Shown piece by piece: positions 1 to 8,328 of a DNA stretch of 64,000 nt (within the stretch, counting starts at the first letter, position 1; each line of letters begins with the position of its first letter). This DNA comes from an uncultured Bermanella sp. (lineage in GTDB: Bacteria > Pseudomonadota > Gammaproteobacteria > Pseudomonadales > Oceanobacteraceae), in contig CAJXRF010000022.1 of NCBI GenBank assembly GCA_913058575.1, positions 1 through 64,000 on the forward strand, written 5' to 3'. The position numbers were made by a program, and so were the translations under genes. The notes beneath the pieces are model-generated. The model saw only the letters and a list, made by a program, of their open reading frames with translations, had not been told where the DNA came from and made no database searches.

Positions 1-212
1 CTGTAATGCTCCCAAAGATAAATAAACACCGCAAAGGTGTAAGCTTTTAATAAGGCATCGGATATGAGTAAACACAGTCCCATGGAAAGACTGGTCACTG
101 TATCGTTATAGCGGTGTAGGTTTTTACCCTGCAATTTAAGCCACACATATTCCAGCACCATAAACACTAAAAACAACGGAATGGCCAAGCCATTGATATT
201 GTATTCACCCAT
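1..212 (-). CDS. Sterol desaturase / fatty acid hydroxylase family protein, N-terminal part
   Basis: Only the first 70 codons are in the window; the rest lies beyond its left edge. The reading frame opens with ATG preceded by a GGAG ribosome binding site about 8 bases upstream. The peptide starts MGEYNINGLAIPLFLVFMVL, a first membrane segment, then a short loop (LQGKNLHRYNDTVTSLSMG) and a second membrane segment. This layout, with a hydrophobic helix followed by an R-x-N-D-x-x-x-S-L-S motif, is typical of the N-terminus of bacterial sterol desaturase family proteins, which are di-iron membrane oxygenases. The diagnostic histidine clusters are outside the window, so the family call is by resemblance only. 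It is transcribed divergently from the AraC gene at 487. Confidence 0.6.
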   Translation of the reverse strand, partial: MGEYNINGLAIPLFLVFMVLEYVWLKLQGKNLHRYNDTVTSLSMGLCLLISDALLKAYTFAVFIYLWEHY

Positions 213-282
213 CTAACATCTCCCATACATCTATTGCTTTTATTGTTATAGGTTCAGTATCTACCCTCTTTTAACTGAGGTC

Positions 283-309
283 ATTGACAGGATGCGCTGA
301 AAATTGACA
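283..309 (+). promoter_or_regulatory. Two ATTGACA repeats, possible promoter or regulator site
   Basis: ATTGACA occurs at 283-289 and again at 303-309, spaced exactly 20 bp, in the divergent space between the desaturase gene and the AraC region. The second copy could be a -35 element (TTGACA, with a weak TTTATT 17 bp downstream). A helical-phase pair of identical heptamers is also what an AraC-type dimer could bind. No firm assignment is possible from sequence alone. Confidence 0.3.
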
Positions 310-352
310 CTATACGACACTTTTATTTTATTAATTAAGTCGTGATCTGTAC

Positions 353-439
353 ATGAGCACCATGAAGCGCAGCTATATTGAAGGTGAATGGAGCAACGCG
401 CTACTGTTGCAGCCATTGTCAGAGTGCGCAGCCAGTTAA
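353..439 (+). pseudogene. Remnant duplicate of the 5' end of the downstream AraC gene (28 codons)
   Basis: A 28-codon frame starting ATG at 353 repeats the start of the AraC regulator at 487. The first 18 codons match at 48 of 54 nucleotides, both encoding STMKRSYIEGEW or TTMKRSYIEGEW followed by xNAL. The similarity extends upstream: TTAATTAAGT lies 12 bases before this start and TTAATTAGGT lies 11 bases before the start at 487. After NAL the frame diverges, reads LLQPLSECAAS and stops with TAA at 437-439. The simplest reading is that a tandem AraC paralogue once stood here and was deleted down to its first codons. A translated leader peptide is a less likely alternative. Confidence 0.6.
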
Positions 440-486
440 AACACCATACGACCGTTACTTCCCATTTAATTAGGTGAACCCTCTAA

Positions 487-1524
487 GTGACCACCATGAA
501 GCGCAGCTATATAGAAGGTGAATGGATCAACGCGCTCATGCGTGCCTTCTCCAATTTAGGGTTGGATGCCGACACCATTATTAAAGACCTAGTGGGCTTT
601 GAAAACCAAAGGTTTATCAGTGGCCACCGGCTAGATGTGGGCTCTGCTCGAAAAATGTGGCACCGTGCCGACAAACTCGCCAATGACCCTTTATTGGGAT
701 TGAAAGCGGGCTCCAGCCTAGATTACCGTGCCGTCGGAGTACTGGCCCCTGTCATTTGGCACAGCCCCACAGCGAGGGTGGCGTTAAATAACATTGGTGC
801 CTTTCAAACCCTAGTGAGTGAAAGTGGCGCCTACCACGGCAGTGAAATTACCGTAGCAGATCAGGCATGCCTAAATTGGGAGTACCAGCCCAGTTACAAT
901 ATGGTGCCCGTCAATCCCCATCAGGTATTGGCGGTCGTGACCGGCACACTCGGGATTGTCGCCGCCATTTCCAATCAGCAGGTACAAGCCAAACGTTTAA
1001 TGGTGCCACCCACTCTTAACCCTAAACTCATTGCCCAAGCCTTAAATCAACAAGGGCTGTGTACTGAGGTGCAAGTGACCACGGGTAACCTCGCTCTGCA
1101 CTTTGATTTAGACACATTGGATTTATCCATACAGGGCTGTGACGAACACCTTTACCAATTAAATAAAGGCTACGCAGAAGAGTTATTACGTAATAAACGC
1201 GCAGGCCTGGCGTTAATTGACATTGTAAAAGACTGGGTTATAGAACAGCATTTTTCTCAGGCCACTATTGAAGGGGCCTTGGATAAACTCGGTATGCAGC
1301 CACGTACCTTACAAAGAAATCTAACCGCGCAAGGCACCAGCTTTCGCCAAATAAAAGAAGAAGTATTAAAAGAGTTTGCAGTGAAATGTTTGCTGCGCGA
1401 AAAACGCTCGGTGAATGAGGTGGCCCTGCAGCTAGGATATTCTGAAAGCAGTGCTTTTCACCGGGCCTTTAAAACCTGGTTTGGGGTTACGCCTATTCAA
1501 TTTTGCAGTGGCCATCATTATTGA
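487..1524 (+). CDS. AraC family transcriptional regulator with arabinose-binding-type N-domain
   Basis: A 345-residue regulator. Residues about 20-205 resemble the AraC-type sensor domain found in OruR/ArgR-like regulators (PF12625 type), and residues about 250-340 carry the double helix-turn-helix, ending with the typical VNEVALQLGYSESSAFHRAF motif and a GVTPIQF tail. It should bind DNA as a dimer in response to an unknown small ligand. The start is GTG at 487, supported by AGGTGA 9 bases upstream and by alignment with the duplicated copy at 353; ATG at 496 is the alternative. It is divergent from the desaturase-like gene at the left edge, its most likely local target. The effector cannot be read from sequence. 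Confidence 0.9.
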   Translation: MTTMKRSYIEGEWINALMRAFSNLGLDADTIIKDLVGFENQRFISGHRLDVGSARKMWHRADKLANDPLLGLKAGSSLDYRAVGVLAPVIWHSPTARVALNNIGAFQTLVSESGAYHGSEITVADQACLNWEYQPSYNMVPVNPHQVLAVVTGTLGIVAAISNQQVQAKRLMVPPTLNPKLIAQALNQQGLCTEVQVTTGNLALHFDLDTLDLSIQGCDEHLYQLNKGYAEELLRNKRAGLALIDIVKDWVIEQHFSQATIEGALDKLGMQPRTLQRNLTAQGTSFRQIKEEVLKEFAVKCLLREKRSVNEVALQLGYSESSAFHRAFKTWFGVTPIQFCSGHHY

Positions 1525-1675
1525 TTCCGTTAGCCCACACAGCCAGTTCGCTACTTCATTTTAATGCAAATTTACTTTTCTCAGAATATCGATTTTGTAA
1601 ATTCTTTAATAAGTAATTGTTAAATTGAAGCAGCGACAGCAAACTAAAGTGCTAGCGACTATATCTTGCCTGAAT

Positions 1676-3595
1676 TTACTGTTTCCCAAATTGCCCCATT
1701 AGATCATCTAAATTCTCGGCCACTTGATTCAGCCCCACCACTTCATCGGCGATTTTAGTAATATCCTGCATATTACTACGGGAATTATTTTTAATTTCAT
1801 TCATTCGCTGACTAATATCTTCCACACTCACGGATTGCTCTTCAGTGGCAGCCGCTACCATATGGTTAGCGTCGGAAATAGACGTGAAATACTGTTTATT
1901 TTTTGCCAGCATCTCTTCCGCTTTAGCGAATGTTTTACTGGTAATTTCAGACTGCTTTATAATTAATTCTATTTCCGAATTGGCAGACACCGATGTGGAT
2001 TTCAGAATATCCAAAATAGCTTGCACTTCCAGTGTTGAGGCGGCGGTTTTATTGGCTAGGTTTCTCACTTCTTCGGCCACCACGGCAAAACCTCTGCCGT
2101 GCTCTTGTGCCCGAGCCGCTTCTATGGCGGCATTTAATGCTAAAAGATTGGTCTGATCTGATATGGAATGTATCACCGCCAAAACGATCGCTATGGTATC
2201 TGTATTGTTACTCATGGAATGAATAACCTCAGAAACGTCCTGTATTTTATTGGCTAACCCATCAATGTCTATTTTGCTTTCTGCAATCACTTGACTAATG
2301 ACACTACCATTCTCATCGATCACTTCTGCAATCCTAGCGGCCTCACTGGCATTGTTAGCCACTTCAGAAACCGCAGTACTGACCTCACTTAACGTAACGG
2401 ATATTTGGCCAGTGCTATCATCATTACGTAAAGTACTGTCCATAGTGGTTTGCGCGGTGCTTTTTAATAATTCAGACACTTCTCTAATTTGTCGCCCAGA
2501 TACGGCAATCTGATCAAACACGTTTTCTAGCTTAATCATGAAGGCGTTATATCCACTGGCTACCTCTACCAATTCTTTTTGACCCGTTTCAGGTAATCGA
2601 TAAGATAAATCGGCATCTTGCTGGCCCATTTTTTGAAATAACTGAGCTGTGTTATTAATGGGTGACGCCACTTTGACGGCCATGTAATGGGCTGCCAATC
2701 CCGCTACCAGCACAACCAACAGTGCCCAAAGAAATATTTCAATGGCAGCCTGATTTAAAGATGAAAATATTTCAGCGTGAGGCACTTGCATCACCACATA
2801 CCAGCCCATACTTTCAATATAACGTGAAGCCAGCAGTATCTCGTTACCGTTATACTTAGCCGTGGTGGTATTAACACCCTTCTTTCTCAACAAATCTTCA
2901 CTGGTATATCGACCAAACATAGTTTCTAAATCTATATCGCTACGGGAGGATCTATTGGGGTGAATTTTAACTTCGCCTTGCTCATCAACAAGATAGACCA
3001 CCCCACTGTCTTCTATTTTAAAATCCTTTAATAAAATCACCACACTTTCAAAAGATTTGGCCACACCGGCAAGCCCTCGACCGTTAACTTGTTGAGAATT
3101 AACGAACAAGTCGGTTTCACCGGTATCTTGATCGGTATAAACACTCACCATATTTTTTTCACCACTATCAAGGTAGTTAAAAAACCAAGCGTCTTTCGAA
3201 TCATTATTTAATACCCTTAAAAAGCCATCTTGGTTCCAAAATTCAGCGCTTTTTCGGTCAACAAAAGAAACCGAGGTTAATCCATTTAGTTGGCCTATGG
3301 CATTAAGTTTATCCACTAATATTTTTTCCTGAGGTTCACCTCTTCCATCTACCACCCAGTCTAGAATATGAGCATCGGTAGCCAGTTGCGTGGCAATGCT
3401 TAACATAACTAAAATCTCTTTATCTATTTTTTCAGAGATCAGCCCTATCATATTGGGTAATTCATTATGAACAACGCGAGATTCAATGATGTTTTTAGCG
3501 GTCCACTGGCTTATTGTCCCCACCAATAATGCGACTAAAATAACAAAAGTTAGTAAAGTGGCGGTTATTATGGTTTTTATAGATGTATTATTCAT
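1676..3595 (-). CDS. Methyl-accepting chemotaxis protein with periplasmic Cache sensor
   Basis: A transmembrane chemoreceptor of about 639 residues. A first membrane helix (residues about 7-30) is followed by a periplasmic region of about 250 residues with dCache-like features ([34 protein letters not shown]), a second helix near 285-310, a HAMP linker and a cytoplasmic signalling domain. The conserved hairpin tip is readable as [19 protein letters not shown]. Such receptors sense small ligands outside the cell and control CheA. I start it at ATG 3595; an upstream in-frame TTG at 3607 has no better ribosome site. It lies 73 bases after the solute-binding protein gene start-side neighbour on the same strand, so the two may be co-transcribed and functionally paired. 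Confidence 0.92.
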   Translation of the reverse strand: MNNTSIKTIITATLLTFVILVALLVGTISQWTAKNIIESRVVHNELPNMIGLISEKIDKEILVMLSIATQLATDAHILDWVVDGRGEPQEKILVDKLNAIGQLNGLTSVSFVDRKSAEFWNQDGFLRVLNNDSKDAWFFNYLDSGEKNMVSVYTDQDTGETDLFVNSQQVNGRGLAGVAKSFESVVILLKDFKIEDSGVVYLVDEQGEVKIHPNRSSRSDIDLETMFGRYTSEDLLRKKGVNTTTAKYNGNEILLASRYIESMGWYVVMQVPHAEIFSSLNQAAIEIFLWALLVVLVAGLAAHYMAVKVASPINNTAQLFQKMGQQDADLSYRLPETGQKELVEVASGYNAFMIKLENVFDQIAVSGRQIREVSELLKSTAQTTMDSTLRNDDSTGQISVTLSEVSTAVSEVANNASEAARIAEVIDENGSVISQVIAESKIDIDGLANKIQDVSEVIHSMSNNTDTIAIVLAVIHSISDQTNLLALNAAIEAARAQEHGRGFAVVAEEVRNLANKTAASTLEVQAILDILKSTSVSANSEIELIIKQSEITSKTFAKAEEMLAKNKQYFTSISDANHMVAAATEEQSVSVEDISQRMNEIKNNSRSNMQDITKIADEVVGLNQVAENLDDLMGQFGKQ

Positions 3596-3668
3596 ATATA
3601 AATACAACCCATAGTGAAATTAGTCATCGTTATATCAACCTAAAAAATTACTAATTATTCGAATTAAA

Positions 3669-4418
3669 TTAATACGCATCTATGCCATAAAACCTTTTAC
3701 GTTCACGAACCCAATCTCTGTTATCACGTAAAAACTGATTAAATGCATAGACCTTATCCCCATAGTTAATTGAAGAAAGCATATATAGGGAATGTGACTT
3801 GAGTAATTCTCTGCGAAATATCACACGTTCTTTTTCATATCCAGAGTCTTGAACTTGCTGAATAAAGGCTTCTACATTGTAATATACGCCATCTGTTCTG
3901 CCGCTAAAAAGCCCGCGAATCATATTCTCTGTACCGGTTTCTTCTACTAACGTTACCAGTCCGGAGTCAACCTGGTCTTTATAACTCCAAGCAGTAAATC
4001 CTTTTATGGTCCCTAGTTTTGATATAGGTCTATTTTTGTTTTCTGAAAGACTAATTACTCCAGAATTAAAATAGACTAAAGGCGCGCTATAAGTCAGGTT
4101 GTAATCCATTTTTCTAGACCGTTTCCAGGTAATGTTATCTGGCATTCTAAAATCCACATCACTATTTAAGTAAGCTATCCAAAGTTCTTTGGGTGGCATA
4201 ACCCTAAACTCGATATCAAAGCCTTCATGCTCGGCAAATTTTTGAATGAGTTCAACAAGGTATCCTCTTGGTTTAACTTTATTAAAATCATAGAACGGAT
4301 AAAGGTTTACATTTTCCACCCCTATTATAAAAGTTTTGGCTTGTAAACTTGCCACAGGCATTAGCGAAATAAATACGCACAATAGCAACGATGATAAGCG
4401 TAGATGACATTTAATCAT
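3669..4418 (-). CDS. Periplasmic solute-binding protein, family 3 type, orphan
   Basis: From ATG 4418 the product begins with a clean signal peptide (MIKCHLRLSSLLLCVFISLM, cleavage after LQA) followed by FIIGVENVNLYPFYDF, the usual opening of family 3 (amino-acid type) binding proteins. The length, about 249 residues, fits. Longer in-frame starts exist; ATG 4526 has an AAGAG ribosome site but would put over 60 residues before the cleavage site. No permease or ATPase gene is nearby, so this is an orphan binding protein. It precedes a Cache chemoreceptor on the same strand and may deliver ligand to it or act in another signalling path; that pairing is inference. Confidence 0.75.
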   Translation of the reverse strand: MIKCHLRLSSLLLCVFISLMPVASLQAKTFIIGVENVNLYPFYDFNKVKPRGYLVELIQKFAEHEGFDIEFRVMPPKELWIAYLNSDVDFRMPDNITWKRSRKMDYNLTYSAPLVYFNSGVISLSENKNRPISKLGTIKGFTAWSYKDQVDSGLVTLVEETGTENMIRGLFSGRTDGVYYNVEAFIQQVQDSGYEKERVIFRRELLKSHSLYMLSSINYGDKVYAFNQFLRDNRDWVRERKRFYGIDAY

Positions 4419-4699
4419 GGAATACAGTTGGTTTAATTTCGTTTCAAACATAGAGGCTAATCGATTACAAACGCTTAATATAACGCTCGCACGTTCCTGA
4501 CAAAAACTATAACTTATTGATTTCATATTAACTCTTAACTTTACTTGATTAACCATCACGGCTAATCAATATTTAAACTTACGCTACTGAGAATCATCCT
4601 TAACCGCTTCAATAGTTTCTATGTCTCAACATTGAAAAATAGACTTAAAATCGATAAAGCCAGAACATAAACGCACTGGCTTTTCAAAAGAACTTTAGA

Positions 4700-7498
4700 T
4701 TATTCTATTAGTGCGGGTTTCTTACGGGTACGCAGTATCAGCACACCAGGCAAGAGCAATAACAAATACCCCAAACCACCCAATCCACTGAGTTCGTCAT
4801 CATCGTCACTATTTTCGCTGGCTAATTGCTCTGAATCATGCGTTTCACTTTTGGTGGTAGAAATGAAATCGCTCTTCACACCATTTATGTTCAAAGTCGT
4901 TGTTGTTTGTGTTGCATATTCACTAGAAGAAATATGTCTCACACAAATAAAGTCGCCATTGGAAACTGAACCTTCAGCAAAGGTGAAAGTATTATTACAG
5001 CCGATTGAATATTCACTGCCTTCACTAACATTAACTGCAACAGCCTGCTGAATACCCGCCACGATGACGATGCCCGACACCATAGTCGAAGACAGGTCGG
5101 CATTATGAATAGGCGACATAGAGAATGATCCTGGTGTTTGGTTGCTTGGGTGTTCGTTCGCTGGCACTTCATCCACAGGTTCTTCTGGTATGTCAATCAC
5201 AGGAGGTTCTTCAATTACTGGACTGGGATCTTCTATGGTTAATGAAGAAAAATTAAAGACGGCTTCACCTATGGTGACTGCCGTATTAACCGTCGATGAA
5301 TAACTGTCTGAAGAAGTGTGTTGTAAACAAAGGGTATCGTCATTATTAACCGTAGTGGCAACACTGGTAAAAGCACCTGTACAACCAATTGAGTATTCAC
5401 CACCAACTATGCTCATCGTTAATGGGCTAGCAATACCGGTTAAGGTTTGTACTTCACTGGTGACTAAAGTCGATAACGCTACATTATTTTTCACAGCAAA
5501 ACCGATTGGATTTACTTCGGTGACACAGGCATTTTCAAAGGCGGTGGCCACCCACTCTGGATGATCTATAAATGGATTACGATTGCCTTGATATTCATAA
5601 ATAGCGTTATTTCGAGCTTGCTCAAATGTGTTTACAGGGTCGGCCGCGTGCCAAGTTAATAGATCACAAAGTTTACCCAGATTAGCCACTGGGTCCCCTT
5701 CGTTTTCAAATGCATCAACACCTATCTGATCAACTAGCACAAGATCGGGCATGGCGGCTTCGTTCATTTCATACCGTACATCCATATACAAGACCATACG
5801 GGCAACATCGCCCTTTACTTCATCTCTTGGCTCCCAAGATATGTCGGGGTTTAGTGAGTTCTCAGGTGCTTCTTCAATGGCACTTCCGCCATTAGCAAAA
5901 TCCAAGTTGCTGCGTAAACTGTTTATCGAGACATCTGCCGGACGTAGGTGATGAATGTCCGTATAACCTTTTTGTGAACTACTGGGAAAACCATGGCTTT
6001 TAGCCCACACATGTTCACGGTTCCAATAATCTAAATTAGAGCTATGATCCCCCGAGGCATTTTGGTCTTTAAATATCGAGCGCCCCGAATAAAGTAAAAT
6101 GACGTTGTCAGAATCTTCTGGGTCTTCATCGGTATGGGTTAAGGCCGTCCATACTTCACCGTAACTTAACTGAGTATAATTCGCGGAGATATCCTGAGTC
6201 AGGGCAGCCCTAAAAGCGGTTTTATCGTTCAAGCCCGCTGCAAGGGCAGTGGCGTAATAGCTGTCGTGAATATAAGTAGACATATCAGCCACCTTGCCAA
6301 GATCAGGGCAATTAAAACAGGCAGTGCTAATTAAAGCTGTGCCGGCTGTAGGCATGCTTTCTGCGCCAGTGCAAGCCGATTCACCATGGCAACCTAAACC
6401 ATCAAAGGTGTCTTGCAACTCATAATGCCAATCAGCAAGCTCACTGGAAAAATCATTTGTGGCATTGCTATCCCCCGACACGATCGAATTTTTTCGGCGC
6501 AATGTGGCAGTTGCCGAACTGAAATCGGCTGTTAACCAAATCTGGTTGGCGCCAATTTGTCCAAAACTATCCACTACTGTTTCACCACTGCCTGATAACA
6601 AAACAATGGCATCATTACCATCAAAACTGGCCACATCGGCAGCGTCTAAACCTTGCGGGGCGTCTTTCTTAAAGTTATCGGTGGCGGCTGAGTTATAAAC
6701 CACCAAGCTTGAACCGGCCACTAAATTGCCTTGCAGATAAACTTGTTCACTGGGCCAGGTAGCCGCGTCACGATATAAATGCAGTTTGAATTGGTTTTCG
6801 GCTAGATCAATATCGGCATCGCCAATATTAGATATTTCAATGACTTTATTAGCATTCGTGCCATTAACTATTTCAGAAATGATGACCCGCGAGCCTGTGG
6901 GTATTACCGGAACCTCAGGCTCTTCTGGATCAACAGGCACGGCACCGCAAGCATCGACACCTGAGCAACCCAAACCATCAGCAACGTCTTTACCGGCCGA
7001 AAACCAATCAGCGTTTGTCCAGGCATCGGTAAAGTCAGCATCCCCTTCAGTGATATTGTTATTGCGTCTTAGGGTGACATCTTTGGCAAAATTAGCCGTA
7101 TTTAAGTATTGGCCTATGGAATCCACCACAGCGCCATCTTTATTCAAGGTAAATTGATCATTACCATTGTGTTGAACAATCGAAGTCTCAGCAATGGCGC
7201 CGGCCGCTGTTTTAAATGGGTCTAGAGCACTGCTGTTATAAATAACCAAACTGGCCCCTGCTGCTAAATTACCGCTATAGTCATAGCTGGCTTGGCTGTC
7301 GGTACCATTGCCAAATTTAATCAGTTGATATCCCGCCAAATCCACACTGGCGTTCCCCAGGTTTGAAATCTCGATCGCTTTATTATTACCCCCCCCCTCA
7401 ATGTATTCCGTTATGATGACATCTGCGTTCGCTGAAGCGCTGGACAATATTGCCAACAAGGGAAATACTTTTCCGACTCTTAACCATGTTTGTTTCAT
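4700..7498 (-). CDS. Secreted endonuclease I with lamin-tail domains and GlyGly-CTERM tail
   Basis: A 932-residue secreted nuclease. It has a signal peptide (residues 1-25), two lamin-tail-like domains (about 26-170 and 200-370), and an endonuclease I domain (about 385-655) with the catalytic motifs NREHVWAKSHGF and DIHHLRP. Two related Cys-containing beta repeats follow (NNDDTLCLQH, SNGDFICVRH). It ends in a GlyGly-CTERM signal: acidic SDDDDE, SGLGGLGYLLLLLPGVL and basic RTRKK, implying surface sorting by a rhombosortase and type II secretion. The start has a perfect AGGAGG site. It would cleave extracellular DNA or RNA. It is the last gene of a minus-strand series with another nuclease, a porin and a 5'-nucleotidase. 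Confidence 0.92.
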   Translation of the reverse strand: MKQTWLRVGKVFPLLAILSSASANADVIITEYIEGGGNNKAIEISNLGNASVDLAGYQLIKFGNGTDSQASYDYSGNLAAGASLVIYNSSALDPFKTAAGAIAETSIVQHNGNDQFTLNKDGAVVDSIGQYLNTANFAKDVTLRRNNNITEGDADFTDAWTNADWFSAGKDVADGLGCSGVDACGAVPVDPEEPEVPVIPTGSRVIISEIVNGTNANKVIEISNIGDADIDLAENQFKLHLYRDAATWPSEQVYLQGNLVAGSSLVVYNSAATDNFKKDAPQGLDAADVASFDGNDAIVLLSGSGETVVDSFGQIGANQIWLTADFSSATATLRRKNSIVSGDSNATNDFSSELADWHYELQDTFDGLGCHGESACTGAESMPTAGTALISTACFNCPDLGKVADMSTYIHDSYYATALAAGLNDKTAFRAALTQDISANYTQLSYGEVWTALTHTDEDPEDSDNVILLYSGRSIFKDQNASGDHSSNLDYWNREHVWAKSHGFPSSSQKGYTDIHHLRPADVSINSLRSNLDFANGGSAIEEAPENSLNPDISWEPRDEVKGDVARMVLYMDVRYEMNEAAMPDLVLVDQIGVDAFENEGDPVANLGKLCDLLTWHAADPVNTFEQARNNAIYEYQGNRNPFIDHPEWVATAFENACVTEVNPIGFAVKNNVALSTLVTSEVQTLTGIASPLTMSIVGGEYSIGCTGAFTSVATTVNNDDTLCLQHTSSDSYSSTVNTAVTIGEAVFNFSSLTIEDPSPVIEEPPVIDIPEEPVDEVPANEHPSNQTPGSFSMSPIHNADLSSTMVSGIVIVAGIQQAVAVNVSEGSEYSIGCNNTFTFAEGSVSNGDFICVRHISSSEYATQTTTTLNINGVKSDFISTTKSETHDSEQLASENSDDDDELSGLGGLGYLLLLLPGVLILRTRKKPALIE

Positions 7499-7590
7499 GA
7501 ATACCTCCTGGGTATCGCATTTTAATTCTGAATATTCACAGCACCAATATCATTCATTTAGCGGCGCTGAAATTTAATTTTTTACGAACA

Positions 7591-8229
7591 CTAATTACTT
7601 AAGCTAGAATATTTAAAGGTCTTAACGGCTGCATCACTAGATGAGACCAGCGCCTCAGATTCAAGCCCCTGCACTGCGCAGCGATTAATACCTGGGCAAC
7701 CCAAACCATTGGCTACATCTTTACCTACCGAAGTCCATTCACCACTTGTCCACTCATCGGTAAAATTTGTATCCCCAATGGTGATATTCGTATTACGCCT
7801 TAAAGTGACGTCCTTCAAGAAATAACCTAGGTTCAAATATTGGCCTATGGAATCCACCACTATTCCGTTTTTATTTAATGTGAATTGATCATTTCCATTA
7901 TGCTTCACAATATAAATTTCAGAGATGGCATGACGAGCAATCTTAAAGGGCTGTATAGATTGGCTGTTATACAAAACCAAGCTAGCACCGGCTGCTAGGT
8001 TACCGCTATAGTTATAGACGGTTTGATTGCTCGATCCATTACTAAATTTTATAAGTTGATAACCGTCCAAATTAACATTGGCATCACCCATGTTTGATAT
8101 TTCTATAGCCTTATTATTCCCAGTGCCTTCAACGTACTCGGATATGATTACCTCTGCTTCTACCGATAAACTCACCACGGATGTCAATGCAAAAAATAAA
8201 CGGCCGATTTTTAGCTTAATTTGTTTCAT
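7591..8229 (-). CDS. Secreted single lamin-tail-domain protein, partial duplicate of endonuclease I gene
   Basis: A 212-residue secreted protein with a signal peptide (cleavage near VEA) and one lamin-tail domain. It is collinear with, and highly similar to, the first 190 residues of the adjacent endonuclease I; shared blocks include GNNKAIEISN, GYQLIKF, YSGNLAAGASLV, HNGNDQFTLNK and VDSIGQYLN. The similarity covers the ribosome site and extends further upstream (both have a GAGGT-TTC-ATGAAACAA start context and a GCAGCACCA or CACAGCACCA block). It stops soon after the first domain and has no nuclease domain or sorting tail. It looks like a tandem partial duplication kept as a free binding domain. 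The start ATG 8229 is set by GAGG; GTG at 8235 is less likely. Confidence 0.8.
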   Translation of the reverse strand: MKQIKLKIGRLFFALTSVVSLSVEAEVIISEYVEGTGNNKAIEISNMGDANVNLDGYQLIKFSNGSSNQTVYNYSGNLAAGASLVLYNSQSIQPFKIARHAISEIYIVKHNGNDQFTLNKNGIVVDSIGQYLNLGYFLKDVTLRRNTNITIGDTNFTDEWTSGEWTSVGKDVANGLGCPGINRCAVQGLESEALVSSSDAAVKTFKYSSLSN

Positions 8230-8328
8230 GAACACCTCGGGTAATCATATTTTTACTTTGCATAATCGCAGCACCATAAATGAGCTTCCTATGAAACTAA
8301 GGCACTGCGTTGTATTGTTAGGAGTAGC

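Noticed and set aside
6786-7157. A 123-codon frame opposite the endonuclease I gene
   Set aside because: It overlaps completely with a strongly supported gene that has clear domains in the other strand.
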